From positions 1 through 37,383 of the forward strand of contig CANSDP010000019.1 of assembly GCA_947645675.1 (NCBI GenBank): DNA of 37,383 nt, written 5' to 3'. Numbering within the stretch: position 1 is the stretch's first letter; each line of letters opens with the position of its first letter. Under the pieces are notes generated by a model. It saw only the letters and a list, made by a program, of their open reading frames with translations. It had not been told where the DNA came from and searched no databases. The position numbers and the translations under genes were made by a program. The stretch comes from an uncultured Bacillota bacterium. GTDB taxonomy: Bacteria; Bacillota; Clostridia; Oscillospirales; Oscillospiraceae. Below are positions 32,231 to 37,383 of this stretch, piece after piece.

Positions 32231-33856
32231 TTATCCGCAACCCTCCGGGCAGGCGGGAGCGGCAAAGTCAAATTCGATCTCGATATGCCCCCGCCCGTGG
32301 ACATAAATCCCCCGGACCAGCTCCACCAGAAGCCCCCGGGACAGCCGGTCCACGTTTCCGCCCGCCAGAAAAGCGGTCAGCTCCGGGCCGCCGCCCTCCA
32401 AGGCGGCGGCCTTCTCCTCGTCCCGAATACGGTCCACCGCCGCCCGGAGCTGTCCGGCCCGCGCCTCACACCGGGCCTTGACCCGGCGGTACCGCTCCCC
32501 GTCGATCTCGCCCCCTCTCCAGTCCACATAGAGGCTGTCCAGCACAGCCGTCACCCGCTCCAGCTCCCGGGTCCGCTCCGCCAGCAGGGCATTCAGGCGC
32601 TCTGACCGGCCTCCGGGGGCGCGGGCTACCTCGCCGGCGGCCTCGGGCAGGCCCTCCGCCAGGGCCAGCTGCCCCTGAATGGCGGACAGCACCGCCTTCT
32701 CCAGCACATCCAGCCGGATGCTGTGCTTGGCGCACCGGTCCCGGGACTTCTCCTGATAGGTCCGGCACTGGTAGTACACATGCCCCTTCGCCGTGTGCCG
32801 GGCCATCCCCTTCCCGCACCCGGCGCAGCGGACCAGTCCGGAGAACAGATAGACCTCCCCTCTCCCCGGCGGGGCCCGGGTGTCCCGCTGGTGCAGGCGC
32901 TGAGCCGCCTCAAAGACCGGCCTGTCCAGAATGGCCGGGACGGCGTCCTCCACCACAAACCATTCCTCCTCCGGCACGGCAATCCGCTTGTGGACCTTAT
33001 AGCTCACCACCCGCTGTCTTCCCTGGCGCATAACCCCGATGTACAGAGGGTTTTGGAGCATTCGGGCCACGGTGGACGGCGACCACAGGCCGTCGTTATT
33101 CCCGCATTGGGGATTCTCATAGTGAAGGCCCTTAGCCCGCTTATAGGCGGCGGGGTTGGGGATGCCATAGCCGTTCAGCCGCCTGGCGATCCCCGCCTTA
33201 CTCATCCCCTCCGTGACAAACCAGCGGAACACGTCCCGGACCACCTGAGCGGCCTCCTCGTCCACGATCAGGGCGTTTTTGTCCGCCGGGTCCTTGGCGT
33301 AGCCGTAGGGGGCAAAGGCTCCGATGAACTCCCCCCGCTCCCGCTTGTGCCGGAAGGTCCGGCGCACATCGGCGGAGGTCTTGTAGGCATACTGCTCGTT
33401 CAGAAAGCCGGTGATGCTCACCTCCAGGCTGTGGACCACCTCCGGGTCCAGAAGGGTGTCGATCCTGGGCTGGTACAGGGAAATGAAGCGGGTGTGGTAC
33501 AGCGGGATGAATTCCTCCAAAAACCGCCCCTGATTGGCGCTGTTCCGAAAGGCTCTGGACAGATTTTTAACCACCACGCAGTTGATCCGCCCCGACCTGA
33601 TGTCCCCCACCATCCGCTGAAAATCCCGCCGCTCCAGGTCCGTCGTCCCGCTGGTCCCGTCGTCTATGTAAGTATCCACCACCTGGCAGAGGCCGTCGGG
33701 GAAAAAGCCAGGGATCTCGTCGTTTAAGATCCTGTCTTGATTGACCACCGACTCTGAGACCTCGTTCCCGTCATCCCGGGACAGGCGGATGTACTTCCCG
33801 ATCCTCCAGACCGTCCGGGCGGGACTGGGAACCTCCCCCCTCCTGATCCGCGGCAT
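32231..33856 (-). CDS. large serine recombinase
   Basis: 541 aa; AAGGAGGTG lies 8 nt before the ATG. The N-terminal resolvase/invertase catalytic domain has the nucleophile Ser26 in KYIRLSRDDG, conserved arginines in VVVKNLSRAFRNSANQGRFL and a following long helix. A 'recombinase' DNA-binding domain (about 190-290, GEFIGAFAPYGYAKDPADKN ... SPSTVARMLQNPLYIG) comes next. A zinc ribbon (VRCAGCGKGMARH ... YYQCRTY ... CAKH, about 345-385) and a C-terminal coiled coil follow. All hallmarks of integrase-type enzymes that join attP/attB without accessory factors are present, and the gene looks intact. A small ORF overlaps its start, and its stop touches the small collagen-like gene. Functional relatives include SpoIVCA and phage integrases. 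Confidence 0.95.
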   Translation of the reverse strand: MPRIRRGEVPSPARTVWRIGKYIRLSRDDGNEVSESVVNQDRILNDEIPGFFPDGLCQVVDTYIDDGTSGTTDLERRDFQRMVGDIRSGRINCVVVKNLSRAFRNSANQGRFLEEFIPLYHTRFISLYQPRIDTLLDPEVVHSLEVSITGFLNEQYAYKTSADVRRTFRHKRERGEFIGAFAPYGYAKDPADKNALIVDEEAAQVVRDVFRWFVTEGMSKAGIARRLNGYGIPNPAAYKRAKGLHYENPQCGNNDGLWSPSTVARMLQNPLYIGVMRQGRQRVVSYKVHKRIAVPEEEWFVVEDAVPAILDRPVFEAAQRLHQRDTRAPPGRGEVYLFSGLVRCAGCGKGMARHTAKGHVYYQCRTYQEKSRDRCAKHSIRLDVLEKAVLSAIQGQLALAEGLPEAAGEVARAPGGRSERLNALLAERTRELERVTAVLDSLYVDWRGGEIDGERYRRVKARCEARAGQLRAAVDRIRDEEKAAALEGGGPELTAFLAGGNVDRLSRGLLVELVRGIYVHGRGHIEIEFDFAAPACPEGCG

Positions 33857-34025
33857 ACCGAAGCACCTCCTTCCCAGGCCGAAGCCGTCCGGCCTTCAGC
33901 CCCAGAAAATAGGCCTTGAGCTTCTCCTCCAGCGGCAGTCCGTTGGGCTGGAAGGAGAGATCGACCCGAACCCCTTCCGCCGCAACGGAGTACAGCGGCT
34001 CGGGCACAGGATGTTCACGATCCAT
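33771..34025 (-). CDS. small conserved-type ORF overlapping the recombinase start
   Basis: 84 aa from ATG 34025, with GGAGG 8 nt upstream. The conserved-looking part is the first half: EPLYSVAAEGVRVDLSFQPN then GLPLEEKLKAYFLGLKAG. I recall similar short proteins directly upstream of serine recombinases in Oscillospiraceae, of unknown function. The last 28 codons overlap the recombinase start in another frame (86 bp) and are low-complexity, so the biologically important part may be the first 50 residues. It is probably cotranscribed with the recombinase and may be a recombination directionality or control factor. This is speculation from position only. Confidence 0.6.
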   Translation of the reverse strand: MDREHPVPEPLYSVAAEGVRVDLSFQPNGLPLEEKLKAYFLGLKAGRLRPGKEVLRYAADQEGGGSQSRPDGLEDREVHPPVPG

Positions 34026-34112
34026 GCGAAGCACCTCCCCTCGATTTGTACGCGCCCCGCCCCGGCGATAGCACCGGCCGAATGATTTTTCTAGTATTCT
34101 TTTCATTTTCCT

Positions 34113-34142
34113 CTTGTATTTTTTCGCTGAATCCTGTAAACT
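34113..34142. promoter_or_regulatory. possible overlapping divergent promoters (recombinase unit / chemoreceptor)
   Basis: Minus strand: TTTACA (34135-34140), 16 bp, TACAAG (34113-34118), toward the small ORF and recombinase. Plus strand: TTGTAT (34114-34119), 17 bp, TAAACT (34137-34142), toward the chemoreceptor. Both are only moderate matches. Confidence 0.3.
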
Positions 34143-34230
34143 GTACTGGTCAGATTGCACAGTTTTTGAGGCGGGAACCCCGGCCTCCTCTTGACAAACA
34201 GCTGTGTACTGACTGTGAAAGGAGAGCATC

Positions 34231-35910
34231 ATGAAAAAAGCGATGAATCAATCTACACTGACCACTATCCTCAATGTAGCCTCTATCTGTGCGTTACTCC
34301 TGCTCCTCATCCTAATTTTTATCAATAATGGCTTGAGCACCCGGCTGGCTGCCTCCAATGAACAGCGCTTTTCCCTTACATACAACGCCAACCGGTTTAT
34401 GAATGGCTCCGCTTATCTGACAAATGAGGTCCGAGCCTTCGCCGCTACCGGCCTTCAGGAGCACTATGACAACTATTGGAACGAGGTCAACACCCTGAAA
34501 AACCGAGACCAGGGCGTGGCCGCCATGCAGGAGATCGGCATCACCTCCGAGGAACAGGGTATGATCGACAGTATGTACGCCCTGTCCAACCAGCTGGTTC
34601 CTCTGGAAGAAAATGCTATGGAACAGGTCCAGAACGGCCAGCAGAGCGCCGCTATTGACTATGTATACGGCAATGAATATAACGCGTCCCTCACCCAGAT
34701 CAACGCTCTGAAGGAGCAGTTCCTGGAGCACCTGGACCAGCGCGCCCTCGCGGAGGTCCAATCTCTGGGCTGGACCAGCACCATGATCCGAGTGCTGATG
34801 GTGGTAACCCTCCTGATCGTGGGGGTGCTCCAGGCGTTCAGCATGCGGGTGATCCGCAAACGCATTCTCACCCCTGTCATCGCCGTGCGGGACCAGATGG
34901 GAGAAATTTCCCAGGGCAACCTCTCCGCCGACTTCCCCTGGCAGTCTGACACCTCTGAGATCGGCATGCTGGTCCACTCCATCCATGAGACCAAGGGCGA
35001 GTTGAAAAAATACATTTCCGACATCGACGAGAAGCTGGCTCACATGGCCCGGGGCAACATGAATCTGACCATCGACGGCACCTATCGGGGCGAGTTCCTG
35101 CCCATCCAGAATGCCATGCGTCAGATTCTGGACTCCCTGAACGACGCCCTGAGCCACATCAACCAGACCGCCCAGGATGTGTCCGAGGAGTCCAAGCGGG
35201 TAGCCGCGGGCGCGCAGACCCTGTCCAACGGCGCGGTCCAGCAGGCCTCCACCGTGGAGGAGCTCTCCGCCGGTATTCAGGACATCTCTGGTCAGGTGGC
35301 CCGTACCTCCGAGGATGCGGCCGAGGCCCGGAAATACTCCGTTGAGGCCAGCGAGCAGCTCAAGGTGTGCAGCAGCAAGATGAGCGCCCTGACCACCGCC
35401 ATCGCGGATATCTCCGCCTCCTCCAGCCAGATCAGCGGCATCACCAAGACTATTGAGGACATCTCCTTCCAGACCAATATCCTGGCACTGAACGCCTCCG
35501 TGGAGGCCGCCCGGGCCGGAGCCGCCGGCAAAGGCTTCGCCGTGGTGGCCGACGAGGTCCAGCGGCTGGCCAGCAAGAGCGCCGAGTCCGCCAAAAACAT
35601 CACCGAGCTCATTGCCGCCTCTGTGCAGCTTGTCCAGTATGGCACCTCTCTGTCCAAGGAGACCACCGACGCCCTGTCCCATGTGGTGGACAGCGCCCAG
35701 CACTCCGAGGAGCTGGTGGGCTATATCGCCCAATCCGCTCAGGCCCAGTCCCTGTCCCTCAAGCAGCTCACCGAGGGCATGGAGCTGATCTCCGGCGTCA
35801 TTCAGACCAACGCCGCCACCTCTGAGGAGTCCGCCTCCTCTGCCGACGAGCTCCGCCGTCAGGCTGAGAAGCTCACCGCCTCTGTCCAGCGCTTCCAGCT
35901 CCGCCGGTAA
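34231..35910 (+). CDS. methyl-accepting chemotaxis protein
   Basis: 559 aa; GGAGAG lies 7 nt upstream. TM1 is about 14-33. The extracytoplasmic helical sensor (34-185) has an [20 protein letters not shown] stretch and lacks the His/Cys set seen in the neighbour at 27119. TM2 is about 188-210 ([19 protein letters not shown]), HAMP about 212-265. The signalling domain has [20 protein letters not shown] and [20 protein letters not shown]. The last residues, SVQRFQLRR, lack a methylation-enzyme docking pentapeptide. It lies between the recombinase unit and the 3' end of the Cys-rich collagen gene, overlapping the latter's reading frame by 52 bp on the opposite strand. Confidence 0.92.
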   Translation: MKKAMNQSTLTTILNVASICALLLLLILIFINNGLSTRLAASNEQRFSLTYNANRFMNGSAYLTNEVRAFAATGLQEHYDNYWNEVNTLKNRDQGVAAMQEIGITSEEQGMIDSMYALSNQLVPLEENAMEQVQNGQQSAAIDYVYGNEYNASLTQINALKEQFLEHLDQRALAEVQSLGWTSTMIRVLMVVTLLIVGVLQAFSMRVIRKRILTPVIAVRDQMGEISQGNLSADFPWQSDTSEIGMLVHSIHETKGELKKYISDIDEKLAHMARGNMNLTIDGTYRGEFLPIQNAMRQILDSLNDALSHINQTAQDVSEESKRVAAGAQTLSNGAVQQASTVEELSAGIQDISGQVARTSEDAAEARKYSVEASEQLKVCSSKMSALTTAIADISASSSQISGITKTIEDISFQTNILALNASVEAARAGAAGKGFAVVADEVQRLASKSAESAKNITELIAASVQLVQYGTSLSKETTDALSHVVDSAQHSEELVGYIAQSAQAQSLSLKQLTEGMELISGVIQTNAATSEESASSADELRRQAEKLTASVQRFQLRR

Positions 35911-36851
35911 GGTTGCGCAAAAATAGCCGGACCGGTCGGTCCGGCGGGGCCGGCAGGACCCTGCGCGCCAGTGGCTCCAGTGGCACCCGTCGCGCCAACA
36001 GGGCCGGTGGGACCAGCGGGACCCTGCGCGCCGGTGGCTCCAGTGGCACCCGCCGCACCGGCAGGGCCGGTGGGACCAGCGGGACCAGCGGGACCGGCGG
36101 GACCCTGCGCGCCAGTGGCTCCAGTGGCACCCGCCGCACCAGCAGGGCCGGTGGGACCAGCGGGACCGGCAGGACCCTGCGCGCCAGTGGCTCCGGCAAC
36201 ACCCGTCGCGCCAACAGGGCCGGTGGGGCCTACGGGACCCTGCGCGCCGGTGGCTCCAGTGGCACCCGCCGCACCGGCAGGGCCGGTGGGACCAGCGGGA
36301 CCGGCGGGACCCTGCGCGCCAGTGGCTCCAGTGGCACCCGTCGCGCCAACAGGGCCGGTGGGGCCTACGGGACCCTGCGCGCCGGTAGCTCCGGCAGCAC
36401 CCGTCGCGCCGGCAGGGCCAGTAGGACCAGCGGGACCGGCAGGACCCTGTGCGCCGGTGGCTCCGGTAGCGCCCGTCGCGCCTGCGGGACCGGGAATGCC
36501 CTGGGGGCCAGTAGGTCCGGTGGGACCGGCGGGACCGGGATAGCCCTGAGGACCGGTCGGACCGGCAGGGCCGGTGGGCCCTACCCCTGGATAGGGCGGG
36601 AAGGGACCGGGAGGACAGGGCGGGACCGGCTGCAGGGCCGGCGGGCAGCAGCTGGAATCGCAGTCACAGCCGCAGTCACAGCCCGTTCCGCATCCGCAGC
36701 CGGTATCACAGCCGGTTCCGCACCCACAGCCGGTACTACAGCCAGTGTTGCAGCCGCAGCCGGTATTGCAGCCGCAGCTGCTCCCGGTCAGATGGGCCAC
36801 AACGCCGTCCCGACTGCACTGCTCCCAATCAGAAGCAAAGTATCGTTTCAT
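35859..36851 (-). CDS. Cys-rich collagen-like protein lacking a C-terminal domain
   Basis: 330 aa from ATG 36851 (AAAGGAG 7 nt upstream); the frame opens further up without ribosome site. Head [20 protein letters not shown] is followed by a Cys-rich block (about 25-72) built from CGCNTGC, CGCGTGC and CDCGCDC units, then [13 protein letters not shown] and about 75 Gly-X-Y triplets to residue 308. There is no Sec signal, as in many spore-surface collagen-like proteins. The final 22 residues ([10 protein letters not shown]...) are antisense to the chemoreceptor end and are not collagen-like. A terminator-like hairpin lies inside the reading frame before the stop. The gene therefore seems cut off at its 3' end; the missing tail may be 31892-32230. 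Confidence 0.82.
   Translation of the reverse strand: MKRYFASDWEQCSRDGVVAHLTGSSCGCNTGCGCNTGCSTGCGCGTGCDTGCGCGTGCDCGCDCDSSCCPPALQPVPPCPPGPFPPYPGVGPTGPAGPTGPQGYPGPAGPTGPTGPQGIPGPAGATGATGATGAQGPAGPAGPTGPAGATGAAGATGAQGPVGPTGPVGATGATGATGAQGPAGPAGPTGPAGAAGATGATGAQGPVGPTGPVGATGVAGATGAQGPAGPAGPTGPAGAAGATGATGAQGPAGPAGPAGPTGPAGAAGATGATGAQGPAGPTGPVGATGATGATGAQGPAGPAGPTGPAIFAQPYRRSWKRWTEAVSFSA
35916..35945 (-). terminator. terminator-like hairpin inside the end of the Cys-rich collagen frame
   Basis: GCCGGACCG (35926-35934), GT, CGGTCCGGC (35937-35945) is a perfect 9-bp inverted repeat. On the minus strand it is followed by TATTTTTGCG. The collagen-like frame reads through it and ends 55 bp later. A perfect inverted repeat around a central dinucleotide is also the general shape of a serine-recombinase crossover site, which cannot be told from a terminator here. 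Confidence 0.55.
35959..36455. repeat. in-frame collagen DNA repeats of 63, 72 and 81 bp
   Basis: The landmark CCCTGCGCGCC begins at 35959, 36022, 36103, 36175, 36238, 36310 and 36373, and as CCCTGTGCGCC at 36445. The spacings are 63, 81, 72, 63, 72, 63 and 72, all multiples of nine, so unit gain or loss keeps the Gly-X-Y frame. Confidence 0.9.
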
Positions 36852-36895
36852 AACGTGCTCCTTTGACTTGAAGTAATATGTGGCTATGCCACACC

Positions 36896-36923
36896 CCATA
36901 CTATGACCGCCGCCCCATTTGGT
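36896..36923 (-). promoter_or_regulatory. possible SigK-like promoter of the Cys-rich collagen gene
   Basis: On the minus strand AC (36922-36923), 16-nt spacer, CATAGTAT (36898-36905) resembles the mother-cell sigma-K pattern AC-N16/17-CATANNNTA, lacking the final A. It lies about 45 bp before the start codon. No good sigma-A pair was found. The motif is short, so specificity is low. Confidence 0.25.
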
Positions 36924-36933
36924 GCGGCGGTCA
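36904..36933. promoter_or_regulatory. 10-bp palindrome in the divergent region
   Basis: TGACCGCCGC (36904-36913) and GCGGCGGTCA (36924-36933) are perfect inverted arms with a 10-nt centre. No T-tract follows on either strand, so it is more likely an operator or leader hairpin than a terminator. It overlaps the possible SigK-like element. Confidence 0.5.
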
Positions 36934-36979
36934 AGTTAAAACGGGTCCCGCTCATTGATTTTTTTAGGAGGTACCCCCA

Positions 36980-37240
36980 TTGAATTCCATTGAAATCCCC
37001 ACCCTGCTCTTTTGGGAAAACGGCAACAGCTGGTACGGAAGCCTTGGAAACGCCCGATTTTTTCTCAAGCCGGAGACCCTAGAGGGTCAGGGCAGCCAGC
37101 TGTCAGCCCAGCTCTGGCGGGGCCCTTTGGCCATGGACCAGAGCGAGATCCTCGCCACCGCCGCCTTCCCCGTCAGCGAGGAAGGGCTGGCTCAGGCCGC
37201 CGCCTGGCTGGAGGGACAGGCGGCGCAGCTGAACGCATAA
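36980..37240 (+). CDS. small unknown protein with TTG start
   Basis: 86 aa. The only well-placed ribosome site, AGGAGGT (36966-36972), points to TTG at 36980, 7 nt downstream. The product reads MNSIEIPTLLFWENGNSWYG, then SLGNARFFLKPE, a predicted beta-rich half, followed by a helical C-terminal half with EEGLAQAAAWLEGQAAQLNA. No signal peptide, membrane segment or metal motif is seen, and I do not recognise the family. It stands alone between the divergent collagen-like gene and a terminator, so it is a single-gene unit. Confidence 0.75.
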   Translation: MNSIEIPTLLFWENGNSWYGSLGNARFFLKPETLEGQGSQLSAQLWRGPLAMDQSEILATAAFPVSEEGLAQAAAWLEGQAAQLNA

Positions 37241-37246
37241 CAAAAG

Positions 37247-37282
37247 CGCGCCGTGAGCCATCTGGCAACACGGCGCGTTTTT
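37247..37282 (+). terminator. terminator of the small unknown gene
   Basis: CGCGCCGTG (37247-37255) / CACGGCGCG (37269-37277) followed by TTTTT. Confidence 0.88.
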
Positions 37283-37290
37283 CAGAGAAG

Positions 37291-37323
37291 AAAAAAGGGA
37301 TGCCGCACAGATGTACGGCACCC
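37291..37323 (-). terminator. terminator downstream of tRNA-Gly
   Basis: On the minus strand GGGTGCCG pairs with CGGCATCC (37316-37323 with 37298-37305, one G-U), followed by a run of T (A-tract 37291-37296). Confidence 0.75.
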
Positions 37324-37329
37324 TTTTGT

Positions 37330-37383
37330 TGGAGCGAGTGACGAGGCTCGAACTCGCTACCTCCACCTTGGCAAGGTGGCGCT
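37330..37383 (-). tRNA. tRNA-Gly (anticodon GCC), 5' part beyond window
   Basis: The minus strand shows the 3' part of a tRNA: anticodon stem CCACC/GGTGG around loop TTGCCAA (anticodon GCC), T arm with GAGTTCGAGCCTC, acceptor strand CACTCGC, discriminator T and encoded CCA at 37330-37332. The 5' end is outside the window. Confidence 0.93.

Noticed and set aside
34191-34220. TTGACA at 34191-34196 as the promoter of the second chemoreceptor
   Set aside because: No acceptable -10 lies 16-18 bp downstream, and the start codon is too close.
32231-35920. GGTTGCG at both ends of the recombinase segment in inverted orientation, suggesting an invertible cassette
   Set aside because: Only seven bases match, and the flanking similarity is due to collagen codons; chance is a sufficient explanation.
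32211-35936. Shared GGACCGGT at 32211-32218 and 35929-35936 as attachment cores
   Set aside because: The same octamer occurs elsewhere in the collagen repeats (near 32032 and 36551), so it is not diagnostic of recombination.
35913-36866. Plus-strand repetitive open frames over the collagen region; possible CRISPR array
   Set aside because: The periodicity is explained by Gly-X-Y codons on the minus strand. Units are 63-81 bp with no constant repeat plus unique spacers.

Overview
The window looks like chromosome from a high-GC member of the class Clostridia, most likely Oscillospiraceae (Flavonifractor/Lawsonibacter/Oscillibacter-like). This rests on gene content and order (ylxM-ffh-rpsP-khpA-rimM, mutS2, paired yfmF/yfmH M16 proteins, SLH protein, collagen-like Gly-X-Thr proteins), GC-rich codon use, and consensus AGGAGG ribosome sites with sigma-A promoters. 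The genus is an inference.

Layout. 1-1153: scar of a mobile element (IS1182-family transposase fragment abutting a RepA_N-type replication initiator) lying downstream of a tRNA-Ala(GGC) gene. 1430-3064: c-di-GMP pair, a REC-GGDEF diguanylate cyclase and a PilZ receptor. 3205-4525: MerR regulator and PhzF-like isomerase. 4596-6962: mutS2. 7139-9049: secreted SLH protein of mixed base composition. 9072-10100: DUF1461-like membrane protein, then a degenerate phage-type gene. 10108-15104 (minus strand): compact operon yfmF-yfmH-lgt-folD-flavin reductase. 15356-22492 (minus): one giant gene for a cyclic beta-1,2-glucan synthase-like protein (2378 aa). 22663-27082: ylxM-ffh, rpsP-khpA, an AT-richer orphan gene, rimM and an AI-2E-type permease. 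27119-35910: two chemoreceptors, a FapA/DUF342 protein, a TPR-like glycosyltransferase, a small collagen-like gene and a large serine recombinase. 35859-36851: a Cys-rich collagen-like gene. The window ends with a small unknown gene and a partial tRNA-Gly(GCC).

How the genes may work together. The cyclase and PilZ protein form a c-di-GMP make-and-read pair. FapA and the chemoreceptors point to motility or adhesion. The first chemoreceptor carries a recognisable zinc-binding (CZB) His/Cys set in its extracytoplasmic part. The SLH protein, beta-glucan synthase, collagen-like proteins and glycosyltransferase together suggest investment in the cell or spore surface.

Most interesting region. The two collagen-like genes look like two halves of one gene. 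The Cys-rich N-terminal half (36851 down to about 35916) has a good start but no proper end. The C-terminal half (32230 down to 31892) has a proper end and terminator but no N-terminal domain, and begins directly after the stop codon of a serine recombinase. The roughly 3.7 kb between them holds the recombinase, a small ORF and a chemoreceptor. This arrangement resembles recombinase-interrupted sporulation genes such as the sigK/skin element. It is a hypothesis, and no diagnostic attachment repeat was found.
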